The notes: generated by a model not told the origin, from the sequence alone. Positions 53,729-62,675 are shown, counted from the stretch's first letter. The stretch: DNA of 64,000 bases from a bacterium (GCA_024742475.1 JANSYI010000013.1:124001-188000), one strand, 5' to 3'. A program made the numbers and translations.

Positions 53729-55966
53729 CTACGGCGCGATGCGCCGGACGTAGACCGCCCCACTCCCCGACGCAGTGTTGTCGCTCTGGTCCCCGTTCAC
53801 ACCCGTCGCGGCGCTGTCTTCCCGGAACCCTCCGATCGCGAGCCTGTTCCCCAACAACGCCACCGAGCGCGCGAACCCGTCGGCGGCGTCGGTGTTGGAG
53901 GCCTTGAGGTACGCCGCTTGCGTCCACGAGCTCCCAGTGCGGCGGAACAGGAAGACCGCGCCGGCGTTGGAGGCTGATTCGTCGGACTCATCCCCCCCGA
54001 GCCCCATCGCGTTGCTGCTCTCCCCGTGAGCTCCGACGGCGAGCGTGTCTCCGTCGATGCTGAGGGATGCGCCGAAGTGGTCGCTGTCGCCCGTCGTGGA
54101 GGCCTTGAGATACGCCTGCTGTGCCCACGAACCGCCCGTTCTCTCGAACACGTACACGGCTCCTGCAAACTGCAACGAGTCGTCAGTCTGATCCGCGTCC
54201 ACTCCCGTCGCGCTGCTGCCTTCCCCGTACGCTCCGACCGCCAGCGTCTCACCCGACAGCGTGACCGCGAACCCGAAACCATCGTCGAACCCCGGGTTGG
54301 ACGCCTTGATATAGGCTTGCTGCGCCCAGGAGTCGCCCGATCGCTCGAACACATACACGGCGCCACTCGAATCCGCAGCGTTGCTGGTTTCGTCACCGTT
54401 CACCCCTGCTGCGGCACTGTCTTCGCCCGAGGCTCCAACGACCAGGGTATCCTCCGACATCGCCAGCGACCTCCCGAAACGGTCGTGTGCACCCGGGTTG
54501 GACGCCTTGATGTAGGCTGCCTGAGACCACGTCGCGCCCGTGCGCTCGAAGACGTAGACGGCTCCACTGTCGAAGGTGTCGTCGCTGCTTTGGTCGCCGT
54601 CGACGCCCGTCGCGGAGCTGTCTTCCATGGTGGCACCCACCGCGATCGTGTTCCCGACGATGGCCACGCTGATCCCGAATCGATCTGCATATCCCGTGTT
54701 GGAGGCTTTGAGGTATGCCTCCTGCGTCCACGTGGACCCGGTGCGATGGAAGACATACGCCGCTCCGCTGCCCTGCAGCCCGTTGTCGGACTGGTCTCCG
54801 TCAACGCCGGTCGCGGCGCTGTCCTCGTTCTCCGCTCCGACCACGAGTGTGTCACCCGACAGTGCGACCGAGGTCCCGAACTGGTCGAGGTATTGTGGGT
54901 TGGTGGCCTTGATGCGGGCCTCGTGCTGCCACGACGTTCCCACGCGTCGAAAGACATGGACCGCTCCGCTGAGCGTCGACAACTCCCCAGTTTGTCCGCC
55001 ACTTCCATCCACGCCGATATCATCGGTGCTCTCGTGATGGGTGCCGACCACGAGCGTGTCCCCGTCCATGGCGATCGACCAGCCGAACTCGTCGCCCGAG
55101 GCCGTGTTCGATGCCTTGAGGTACGCCTCGTCGAAGTCCTCGCAGCTGACGCCAAGCGCCAGCTCGCACGGGTCCGCATCGGCGGGAAGGCAGGCGGTGT
55201 TCGGCCCGCTCGCATCGTCTCCGCTCTCGTTCGTCGTGCCCTTGGGGCAGGGCCAACAGGCGTTGTCTTCGACGAACTCGTTCTCCTCGCACAGGATGCT
55301 GTCGCACGGTGTGTCGTCGCCCGAGGGGTCGTCGCCCTCGTCGTTGTCCGTTCCGGGTGGGCATGCCACGCAAGCGTTGCTCTGCACGTGCTCGTTCGAG
55401 GCGCAGAGCGAGGCATCACATGCGGTGTCCTTGCCGCTGGCATCGTCGCCGGCTCGGTTCGTCGTCCCCGCAGGACACGGCGTGCAGGCGTGGTCTTCCA
55501 CCCGCTGGTCGACGCCGCACAGCACCGCATCACACGCGGTGTCGTCACCCGCGGCGTCATCGCCTTGCTCGTTGATCGTTCCCGGGCCGCACGCGACGCA
55601 GACGTGGTCGTCCACGAACGCGTCCACGTCACACAGCACGGCGTCGCACTCGGTCGGCTGCCCGTCGGGATCGTCGCCCGCGTCGTTGGTGGTGCCGGGA
55701 GGGCACTGCACACAGCCGTCAGCACCGACGAACTCGTCCTGGGCGCAGGGAACGGAAGGGGAGCCCGTCTCGTCCGCCTGACCGGTGGTGCCCGTTGTCG
55801 TGGTCGTGCCGGCGCTCACTCCGTCGTCGCTGCTGGAGGATCCCGTATCCCCGCTCGAGCTTCCGTCGGTCTCCGTCTCGCCTGCTGCTGCAGGGCTGTC
55901 ACCGCATGCGATGCTCGAGGTCGACAGTGCCAGGACGATGGCGAGGTGGCGGGTTCGCGAGAGCAT
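53729..55966 (-). CDS. FG-GAP repeat lipoprotein with five Cys-rich modules
   Basis: A 745-residue lipoprotein starting MLSRTRHLAIVLALSTSSIAC (Cys21). A Ser/Thr linker leads to five repeated modules of about 40 residues (about 75-275) of the form C-x2-D-x-F-V-x-D-x-x-C-V-x-C-P-P-G-T-x-N with GDD-x-S-G. Seven FG-GAP/integrin-alpha-like blades follow, each like DEFGWSIAMDGDTLVVGTHH with SGAVYVFERTG and AYLKASN. The blades form a beta-propeller, usually for extracellular binding. The gene begins directly after a 69-base repeat that is found again at 60690. ATG 55966 is chosen for the signal peptide; the frame is open to 55999. A surface location is inferred. Confidence 0.88.
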   Translation of the reverse strand: MLSRTRHLAIVLALSTSSIACGDSPAAAGETETDGSSSGDTGSSSSDDGVSAGTTTTTGTTGQADETGSPSVPCAQDEFVGADGCVQCPPGTTNDAGDDPDGQPTECDAVLCDVDAFVDDHVCVACGPGTINEQGDDAAGDDTACDAVLCGVDQRVEDHACTPCPAGTTNRAGDDASGKDTACDASLCASNEHVQSNACVACPPGTDNDEGDDPSGDDTPCDSILCEENEFVEDNACWPCPKGTTNESGDDASGPNTACLPADADPCELALGVSCEDFDEAYLKASNTASGDEFGWSIAMDGDTLVVGTHHESTDDIGVDGSGGQTGELSTLSGAVHVFRRVGTSWQHEARIKATNPQYLDQFGTSVALSGDTLVVGAENEDSAATGVDGDQSDNGLQGSGAAYVFHRTGSTWTQEAYLKASNTGYADRFGISVAIVGNTIAVGATMEDSSATGVDGDQSSDDTFDSGAVYVFERTGATWSQAAYIKASNPGAHDRFGRSLAMSEDTLVVGASGEDSAAAGVNGDETSNAADSSGAVYVFERSGDSWAQQAYIKASNPGFDDGFGFAVTLSGETLAVGAYGEGSSATGVDADQTDDSLQFAGAVYVFERTGGSWAQQAYLKASTTGDSDHFGASLSIDGDTLAVGAHGESSNAMGLGGDESDESASNAGAVFLFRRTGSSWTQAAYLKASNTDAADGFARSVALLGNRLAIGGFREDSAATGVNGDQSDNTASGSGAVYVRRIAP

Positions 55967-56035
55967 GGGGAGACGCCTGCGCGCAAGCATACGCGCCAAC
56001 GCCCGGCGGCCCTCGGGCTTGCCCTCTTCCGTTCA
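55967..56035 (-). repeat. 69-base perfect direct repeat, copy 1
   Basis: These 69 bases are identical to 60690-60758 in the same orientation. On the minus strand the copy ends one base before ATG 55966 of the FG-GAP gene, so it is that gene's leader. It can form two short hairpins (GCCCG with CGGGC; GCGCG with CGCGC). Homology stops abruptly at both edges. Confidence 0.9.
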
Positions 56036-56075
56036 GATGCACGAGCCGTAGCCAGCCCTCGCCCAACGGACGTTG

Positions 56076-56678
56076 TCACTTGTTGCGGACGCGAGGGACG
56101 AACCGTCCGGATCGCAAGCTGATCTGGTGGTCGATGACCGCGTCGAAGTCCTCGATCAGCCCGCCGATGCCCGCGGTCTCCGCCTCGAGATGACCCAGAG
56201 CGTAGGCGATCGCCTCGATGGTCGAGACTTCGAGCGCGGGGTTCTTCGCGACGCGGATGCGGTAGTTGCCCGGCCGCGGCGGATTGAGCGAAACGCACGG
56301 AAGGGCGCGCATCCACGGCGTGATGTGGAGCAGCTTGCGGGCCTCCGACCACGTCCCGTCGATGACGACCAGCGTGTCGAGCGACGGCGGATTGGCGCCC
56401 TCGAGCACCGTCGCGTCGCGGCTCGGGAAGAGCACGGCCGCGTTGCCGACCTCGCGGTGAGGCACTCGCAGCTCGCCATCGGGTAAGTCCTTCTCCGCCC
56501 GGACGACCTCGACTCGGCTCAGCCCGAGCTTCGCGATCTTTGCCGTGCCGAAGGGGTGCTTCCGCTCGCGGGGATGCTGCACGATGAGGACGTCGACGCG
56601 ATTTTCGACCCGGCGAACCAGGCGGCAGAAGCAGCCGACCTCGGGGCGAAAGCAGCGATAGCACGTCGGCCGACCCAT
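56076..56678 (-). CDS. DTW-domain protein, probable tRNA-uridine aminocarboxypropyltransferase
   Basis: A 200-residue protein with the DTW hallmarks: an N-terminal zinc-type Cys cluster (CYRCFRPEVGCFCRLV), HPRERKHPFGTAKI, and VVIDGTWSEARKLLHITPW, where DGTW is the family motif. A C-terminal E-A-x-x-x-x-L segment (VSTIEAIAYALGHLE) follows. DTW proteins such as TapT add an acp group to a tRNA uridine using SAM. ATG 56678 begins the conserved sequence; the longer frame to 56804 adds low-complexity residues. It lies inside the segment bounded by the 69-base repeats. Confidence 0.9.
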   Translation of the reverse strand: MGRPTCYRCFRPEVGCFCRLVRRVENRVDVLIVQHPRERKHPFGTAKIAKLGLSRVEVVRAEKDLPDGELRVPHREVGNAAVLFPSRDATVLEGANPPSLDTLVVIDGTWSEARKLLHITPWMRALPCVSLNPPRPGNYRIRVAKNPALEVSTIEAIAYALGHLEAETAGIGGLIEDFDAVIDHQISLRSGRFVPRVRNK

Positions 56679-56766
56679 GAGCCGCCGACGATGCCCGATT
56701 TCTCGGCCGTCTGCAGGTCTGGCGCGCTCACGGAAAGGGGCCGCCGAGGCCGACCCGCTGATCGAC

Positions 56767-57204
56767 TCAGCCCGTCGTGCCCGAGGAGCTGCCGGACCCC
56801 GCATCGGTGTCGCTCGTTCCCATTCCCTTCCCGGTGGACGTGCTCGACCCGCTGGAGCTACTCCCGGCTCCGCTGGTGGAGGTCTCGCCTTGGGTCGTCT
56901 CCCCGTTCGTGGTCCCCGGCGGATCGGCGCTGGCGTTCGATCCCTCGAACGTCTCGGACTCCTCCGCCCCGTACGCGGTGGACGATCCCCAGGTGTCCGG
57001 TCCCGATGTGGTGGTCTCGCCGTCCCCGTCCTCCGCCGGGCAGCCGCTCATGGTCAATCCCAGCAGCAGCGCACTCGCCGCTCGGGCCATGTTCGCAGGC
57101 CGGCCAGCGCCGACGGGCTGTCCACAGTGCGGACAATGAGCATCGCCCGCGAGGACGTACCGCGCGCATCCACCACAAACATCCATCTGTCTGTCCATCG
57201 TCAC
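56767..57204 (-). CDS. Zinc-ribbon protein with lipobox and Ser/Thr tail
   Basis: A 145-residue protein. The N-terminus has a zinc ribbon (CGGCARYVLAGDAHCPHCG, CX2C...CX2C), then a hydrophobic stretch ending in a lipobox-like TMSGC near residue 54, followed by a low-complexity Ser/Thr/Gly/Asp tail. This arrangement recurs in myxobacterial proteins, but a zinc ribbon ahead of an export signal is topologically odd. Either the ribbon stays in the cytoplasm as a signal anchor or the true start is internal (ATG at MARAASALLLGL). Function unknown. Confidence 0.6.
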   Translation of the reverse strand: MTMDRQMDVCGGCARYVLAGDAHCPHCGQPVGAGRPANMARAASALLLGLTMSGCPAEDGDGETTTSGPDTWGSSTAYGAEESETFEGSNASADPPGTTNGETTQGETSTSGAGSSSSGSSTSTGKGMGTSDTDAGSGSSSGTTG

Positions 57205-57552
57205 CCGCTACGAACGCCCGTGACGCTCGATTGCCTCACGAGATCTGCTTCCGCACCTTCGCGACCTCGCGCGAACTGCCATCACGCATCGCGGTTTCCC
57301 CGTATGGGCGCGGAGCGCACGGCCTCGCCGTCGGCCGAGCAGCCGCTCGTCGTCGATCAACCCGCACCGTCGAGGCGCGGGAAACGTATGAGACGGACCC
57401 CGAACAGTTCGAGCGTTCCGTGGGGTGCACCTTGGGCGCGTCCGACTTGGCAGCCCTCGTCGGATACATCGGCCAGGCCGGGCCGTAGAGACGACCCGGC
57501 CTCACGGATCACCGCTGTTGCCGAGTCCACGCTTTGCCTACGGCGCCGTCGC
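57205..57552. other. 348 bases without a clear gene
   Basis: A plus-strand frame ending at 57488 reads like protein at its end (YETDPEQFERSVGCTLGASD, then a hydrophobic segment and a stop). It has no usable start and merges upstream into the antisense of other genes, so it may be the tail of a lost gene. Nothing else was recognised. Confidence 0.4.
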
Positions 57553-58191
57553 TCAGGGCGGAGGTTCGATTTCTGTTCGTTCGGCATACGGGCGTAGTCG
57601 ATCGTCGTGCAGGCCGCAACGACGAAAGATCTCGCGCGCGCGCTCCAGAACCGGTCCCTCTTCCTCCACTGCACACCACTCCGGGCCCCATGGGAGATCT
57701 TCAATCAGCCAGTTGCGTCCTCCGGTGGACCAGTCATCGCGGTGCTCCGGCACCCGTGGGACTCCCGTCGTCCACTCCTGCCGACCCGGGGGAAGCCAGA
57801 CACAGCACGTGATTTCATCTTCTCGTAAAGGCGCGGATAGGCCGGCGGCTCGGAACTTGTCCTCTCCGCCACGCATGTGGGCATTCAAGCAATCGAGCTG
57901 CGGGGCCGGCATTCCGTCGAGGAGCCCGTCGATCATGCCCTCCTCCTCAGCCTCGTCGAAGAACCAGGGCGACCACGGCGACTCATGGTCGAACCCCGCG
58001 ACGATTCCCCAGTCGGTCCCGAGGAGCACCGAGAGTCGGTCCCCAGCGCCGTTCTCCCAAACGGCCAGGTCCACCCTTTCGAGCCAGCCCTGGACGAAGA
58101 CGACCCGCTGCGCCTGGTCCAGTTCTTCGCTGACTCTAGCGGCTGTACGAACGGAGTCGCGAAGGGTGTCGAGTTGCGTACGTGCGTCCAC
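57553..58191 (-). CDS. Unrecognised soluble acidic protein
   Basis: A 212-residue protein starting at GTG 58191. There is no signal or membrane segment. It is acidic and Trp-rich: RVVFVQGWLERVDLAVWENG, FDHESPWSPWFFDEAEEEG, CCVWLPPGRQEWTTG, NWLIEDLPWGPEWCAVEEEG. Composition and length recall small immunity or toxin-neutralising proteins, but I recognise no motif, so no function is given. It lies within the accessory zone and has no obvious operon partner. Confidence 0.6.
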   Translation of the reverse strand: MDARTQLDTLRDSVRTAARVSEELDQAQRVVFVQGWLERVDLAVWENGAGDRLSVLLGTDWGIVAGFDHESPWSPWFFDEAEEEGMIDGLLDGMPAPQLDCLNAHMRGGEDKFRAAGLSAPLREDEITCCVWLPPGRQEWTTGVPRVPEHRDDWSTGGRNWLIEDLPWGPEWCAVEEEGPVLERAREIFRRCGLHDDRLRPYAERTEIEPPP

Positions 58192-58447
58192 GACGGGAGC
58201 CTATCGTGGGGTTTCCGTCACGACCACATCTTGCTCCCTCCCCACGAGAGCGTCGTGCTGCCGGCCGCCTCGACGTCGGCCACCTAGTCGGGCGGAGTGT
58301 GCACCGCGTTCGTTCTTGATCTCGTGCACCTCGACCCGGATCTGGGCGACTTTCCGCTCACCTCGGAGCGGCCGACGGATTCTTTTTTTCCTGCCTCGCA
58401 ATCGATCCGAGCGTGGGTCCCTCCAACGCCGGCGTTCGAGGACCCCA

Positions 58448-59287
58448 ATGTTCCGTATCAGCTTTCATCGTTCCGTCGCCCAAACCGGTCTCGTAGCCCT
58501 TCTCGCCCTCGGGAGCGTGGGCACGGGCTGCAACATGTTCGCGAGCATGGGCGCTCAAGCCCGCGGCACCGCCAACTCGCTCGGCAAGCGCAACGTCACC
58601 TTCGACCGCCCCGCACCGGCAGAACACGACCTCTCGGGCATCGAACAGGTCGCACTCGTCGACCTCGAGGGTGACGAGGCCACCGCGGACATCCTCCAGA
58701 GCCGCCTCGCGAGCCTGCTCTCCGACGGCAAACGCTTCGAGCTCAACGCAGCAACGTCGCAGGAGGACGTTCAGGCTCAGGGTGTCGAGGCGCTCGCGAT
58801 CATCGGCGGCAAGGTCGTGCGGGCCGACTACGAGGAGCGAACCGACTCAGAGGAGGCAACCTGCAACGGCGACCCATGCACGCTCAGCACGCGGACGGGC
58901 ACCGCAACGGTTGCGATCGACTTCTCAATGATCGATGCGGCCTCGGGCAAGGTCCTCCTGCGCAAGACGCTCGAGGAGACCGCCGAGGAGAAAACGTCCG
59001 CCCAAGGTTCCCCACCGTCGATTCGACGGCAACGCGATGAAGGACGCGCTGGTTGCGACCGTTGCCGAATCATTCCACGGGCTCATCAGTCCCCACAGCG
59101 TCAGCGAGACCGTGTTCTTCGAGACCGACGGCAAGGCCAAGTCGCTCAAGGCTGGTGCGAACCGGGCGATGAGCGGCGACCTCGAAGGCGCCGTCTCGGC
59201 GTTCGAGCAAGGGCTGGCGGAGGCGAAGTCCAAGAACGACAAGAAGGCGGTCGCCAAGGCTCAGTTCGACCTGGGCCTCGGACTCAT
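58448..59287 (+). pseudogene. TPR lipoprotein gene, frameshifted and cut off
   Basis: It opens MFRISFHRSVAQTGLVALLAL with a lipobox (GSVGTGC), then QVALVDLEGDEATADILQSR and DFSMIDAASGKVLLRKTLEE in the first frame. Near 59010-59030 the coding sense jumps to the frame giving FDGNAMKDALVATVAESFHG and GDLEGAVSAFEQGLAEA, a TPR-like segment ending AKAQFDLGLGL. One extra base, for instance in the CCCC run at about 59015, would explain the shift. The TPR sequence stops abruptly at about 59285 and runs into the antisense of another broken gene. It was probably a surface TPR lipoprotein that is now inactive. Confidence 0.75.
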
Positions 59288-59577
59288 CATCGGCCTCCCA
59301 CGCACTCCCCCGCGATCGCGCTCGGCCCGTTCTCGCCGTAGCGCCAACCCGAGTCGCAGTCCTCGTCGGGGAACGAACAGTATCCCGATGGCTCGCAGAA
59401 CCCCTGCAGCGTCTCGAGCCGACAGCCGTCGTCCGTCTGGCAGGAAAACGCCTCGGTGCGGCAGCCCGTCGTCGCGAGCATCACCACCGAGAACCCGCAG
59501 ACTACGAACCGGCCCGCTGTCCGGATACTGTCGCCCGCCGGAGCCGTCGTGAAGTCCAGGGATACCCGCAGCATCAC
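59287..59577 (-). pseudogene. Truncated RCC1-type lipoprotein, N-terminal fragment
   Basis: 96 residues from GTG 59577, with a signal and lipobox (SVVMLATTGC), then CQTDDGCRLETLQGFCEPSG and FPDEDCDSGWRYGENG. This Cys-rich module closely parallels the N-terminal module of the RCC1 lipoprotein at 5781-7298 (CESGFRYGDD). The linker and RCC1 repeats are missing. The sequence stops at 59287, exactly where the plus-strand TPR gene is cut off. The minus frame stays open upstream to about 59766 without a start codon and still reads as protein, so another fragment may be fused there. Confidence 0.7.
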
Positions 59578-59644
59578 ATCCCACCCCGGCTCGTTCGCGT
59601 AGTCGCGAAGTAGGCTGGTGTAGTCGCTGGGGCCTCCGGGATAG

Positions 59645-60598
59645 TGCGAGCCTATTCCAAGGATAGAGACAGCATGTTGGAACTCGACGTCGGACCCCTT
59701 AACGCTCTCTACAACGCCAACGCGGCCGAGACAGGCCCTTCGACATGCGACACGAGCCCACCAGTTTCACGACTGCGAAGCGCCCGGTCCCCAGCCAGCC
59801 GCCGAGGATGCATTCCTGGCACCGACCCCGGGCACCGCAGACGTCACGGCGAGCCTCCTGCAGTCGGGTCTGGGCAGTCTGGTCTTCACGGGCGACTTCG
59901 ACGGCGACGGCCACGAGGATCGGTTCGACTATGCACCGGGGGGCGGGGCTGCCGATGACGAGCTGACGCTCAGCAGCGACGGGTCTGTGCACGTCTTCGA
60001 CATCGGTGGCGCATACCAGCCGCTCATCGGCGACTTCGACGGCGATGGAGACTCGGACATCTTCTGGTACCGGTCGGGTCAAGGGGGCGACGCCCTGTGG
60101 CTGTCGCGCGGGGACGGGAGCTTCGCGAAGAGCGGTCGTACCGTGAACGGGCCCTACACCCCCCTCATCGGGGACTTCAATCGCGACGATATCAGCGACA
60201 TCTATTGGTATCGGCCGGGTGACGGCGCCGACTACCTGTGGCTGTTCACGGAGACCGGCGGCAAGGCGGCCACGCGCCTGGACATGGTCGAGGACGAGGG
60301 ACACGTGCCACTGACCGGGGACCTCGACGGGAACGGGGCGATCGATATCTACTGGCGCAGCACCAACGATGCGCCCGACTACATCTGGATGGGAAGCCTC
60401 GACGGGCAGTTCGATCAACTGATCAGCCCCGTCGAAATCGAGTCCGGCGTGCCGTTCCTGACCGACTGGGACGACGACGGCTGGGACGACATCGTGTTTA
60501 GCGGGACCCCGCCCGTGGTCCTCCGCTCGGTGGGACCTGGGGAGTTCGCCCTCACCGACGAACCGAGGTACGACGACCTGATGTCCGACCACGAGTGA
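59645..60598 (+). pseudogene. VCBS/FG-GAP repeat protein lacking a start
   Basis: The frame is open from 59645, but the first usable start is GTG 59987. Clear coding sequence begins well before it (FTGDFDGDGHEDRFDY at about 59890). At least four repeats follow with the pattern G-D-F-D-G-D-G-x-x-D-I-F-W-Y (DFDGDGDSDIFWYRSG, DFNRDDISDIYWYRPG, DLDGNGAIDIYW), a calcium-binding VCBS-like blade. It ends with a stop at 60598. No signal peptide is present, so I read it as a 5'-truncated remnant of a secreted propeller protein. Confidence 0.7.
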
Positions 60599-60689
60599 GT
60601 GACGGCGACTCCTGAAAGCCGGCGACGCGGCTCGTACCGGAGCAGGACGTCGCGACGCCTGCGAACCAGTCGGTCGCGTGGTCTGTGAG

Positions 60690-60758
60690 GGGGAGACGCC
60701 TGCGCGCAAGCATACGCGCCAACGCCCGGCGGCCCTCGGGCTTGCCCTCTTCCGTTCA
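60690..60758 (-). repeat. 69-base perfect direct repeat, copy 2
   Basis: Identical to 55967-56035 and in the same orientation. Unlike copy 1, no gene begins directly after it on the minus strand, so it is an orphan leader. Unrelated sequence starts immediately on both sides. Confidence 0.9.
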
Positions 60759-60833
60759 AGATGTGGGTCTCACCACAGAGAAGTGGGCCTCGACCTGCCT
60801 CCAGTCTTCGCAGATCTCGGTGGGTAGTGAGGT

Positions 60834-62675
60834 TCAGCGGCTCGTGCGTTCTTTCTCGTATACCGAGAGCCCTTCGGCCACGTCGGGTCGCTCGGAGAAC
60901 GGGCGGGCTTTGTCTGCCAGCGCGTCGGCCTCGGCAGTCCGGCCGAGACGGAGAAGCGCTCGCGCGTGCATGAGGCCGATGACGGCGAGGTCATCGGGAG
61001 GGTCATCGGTGCACGCCAGCGTCATCGCGCGGCTGAGGTCCGCCTCGGAAGCCTCGGTGTCGTCGTCGAGCTTGGCGACGCCGCGAACCACGTAGGCGAG
61101 CTGGGTTTCGCAGGGGTCGCGCTCACTGGTTTCGATGAGTGAGATCGACGTGGTGGCGTCGGCCACCGCCTGCTCCAGATTTTCTTCTTGCAGGGCGACG
61201 CCCGCCGAGATCGAAAAGCAGACGCCGCGGAAGTACGTCTCCGCGATCGCGGCACAGTCGATGGGAACGGGCTCGTCGGGCGCGGGGTGTTCCAGCCGAC
61301 GCAGGGCGTAGGCGAAGCGGATGAACTCGGCGTAGGGGCCCGCAGCCTCCGGGAGTTCAATCTCGGGATCGGATGCGTCCACGATGGCTCGGATGGCGGC
61401 CACGAACGAGCGCTGGTCGGGCTCTCGGGCTGCGCCATCGGCCAGCTCGAGCATTGTGCCTGCGGCCTCCGGGGAAACGTCGAGAGCTTGCGCGGCCAGG
61501 GTGTCGACGCGGGTCTGTGCGTCGACACCGCCTTGCGCGGCAACCGAGGCGCGTCGGCGCAGCTCGATAGCTTCGCGGCCGCGCCCCTCGGCATCCGCAA
61601 GGTTTGCCTCGAGCAGCAACGCCCGCGCTCGAACGTCGGGATGCTCGGAGCGTGCCGCAAGCGTTCGGAGCTCTCGGGCGACACGCTGTGCGTCGGTGAG
61701 GTCGCCTTCGCGCAGGTGCGCGCGCGCCCGGGTCGCGATCTCTTCCGCGCGAGCAACGTCCGCGTTGGCGACTCGGTCGCGAACCGTCGGGGTGATGAGG
61801 AGGCCCGTTCCGACGGCGAGGGCCGCAGCCCCGACCCAACGTCGGCGACGGCGAGGCCGAACCGCGCTCGCGAACTCCGAAGCGCTTCCATGGCGGCGCC
61901 CTGGATCTCGGGCCGTGGCGCGCCGCACCACGGGGTCGTCGCCGTCCGAGCCCACGCGCAGCAGCAGCCAGCGCAGCATTTCGCCCAGTGAATACACGTC
62001 GGCGGCGACCGTGCCCGGCCCCTCCGGAGCGACGAATCCCGGGGTCGCGACGGCTCCGCCGAGAGCAGGGCGGCAAGAGCCAAAGTCGATGAGTCGCGCG
62101 CGTCCGTCTCGGCCGACGATCACGTTGCGAGGGCTGATGTCCCCGTGCACTAGGCCGCGCTCGTGCAACGCGGCCAATCCGAGGGCCACGTCGGCGACCC
62201 AGCGTCGGACGTGCTTTGCAGAGACATTCGGCGAAAGTGAGGCGATGTCCGCATCAGAGCCCTCGATGCGCTCCATCACCACGAAGGTCGTCTCCCCGTC
62301 GACACCTGCATCGAGCACGCCGAGCACGTTCGGGTGCATGACGCTAGCCTGGTAGATCGCCTCCTCGAGCAGCCCGGCCGTTCCGGACGCTGCACGCGTG
62401 AGCTTGACCGCCACCGGTCGCTGAAGCAGCTCGTCCCACGCTTCGCACACCACCCCGAAGCCGCCTTGGGAGAGGATGCGCTGCAGCACGTACCGATCGA
62501 GGCCGCGAGGGACACGGTCCGAGTCAGCCCTCAGCATCGAAACGTCAGAGCGACACTGAAGGCATGCTGCGACATGTTCGCCAACCGCACTCGTCGACGC
62601 GGCGCCGTCCTCGAACCACGCCACGAGCGTCTGTTCCGAAGGGCACTGTGGTGCAGCGAATGCAGGGTCAGTCAT
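60834..62675 (-). CDS. Zinc-finger Ser/Thr kinase with HGD catalytic loop and helical tail
   Basis: About 613 residues from ATG 62675 (62696 is an alternative). The N-terminal zinc finger is HX3CX2C (HVAACLQC). Kinase domain: glycine loop LSQGGFGVV, Lys in VAVKLTR, catalytic loop LVHGDISPRNVIV (HGD instead of HRD), DFGSCRP, and GFVAPE. A short membrane-like segment (WVGAAALAVGTGLLITP) follows. The C-terminal half is helical and TPR-like (ARAEEIATRARAHLREGD, AFALRRLE-type repeats) with many Ala/Glu. The catalytic Asp is kept, but Arg is replaced, so activation-loop control differs from RD kinases. Its start codon overlaps that of a divergent sigma factor gene. Confidence 0.88.
   Translation of the reverse strand: MTDPAFAAPQCPSEQTLVAWFEDGAASTSAVGEHVAACLQCRSDVSMLRADSDRVPRGLDRYVLQRILSQGGFGVVCEAWDELLQRPVAVKLTRAASGTAGLLEEAIYQASVMHPNVLGVLDAGVDGETTFVVMERIEGSDADIASLSPNVSAKHVRRWVADVALGLAALHERGLVHGDISPRNVIVGRDGRARLIDFGSCRPALGGAVATPGFVAPEGPGTVAADVYSLGEMLRWLLLRVGSDGDDPVVRRATARDPGRRHGSASEFASAVRPRRRRRWVGAAALAVGTGLLITPTVRDRVANADVARAEEIATRARAHLREGDLTDAQRVARELRTLAARSEHPDVRARALLLEANLADAEGRGREAIELRRRASVAAQGGVDAQTRVDTLAAQALDVSPEAAGTMLELADGAAREPDQRSFVAAIRAIVDASDPEIELPEAAGPYAEFIRFAYALRRLEHPAPDEPVPIDCAAIAETYFRGVCFSISAGVALQEENLEQAVADATTSISLIETSERDPCETQLAYVVRGVAKLDDDTEASEADLSRAMTLACTDDPPDDLAVIGLMHARALLRLGRTAEADALADKARPFSERPDVAEGLSVYEKERTSR

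Noticed and set aside
54026..56122. 698-codon plus-strand frame opposite the FG-GAP lipoprotein
   Set aside because: It mirrors the repeats of the real gene and has no signal, start context or motif of its own.
59699..60709. 336-codon minus-strand frame opposite the VCBS remnant
   Set aside because: Antisense shadow of Asp/Gly-rich repeats; no start context or domain.
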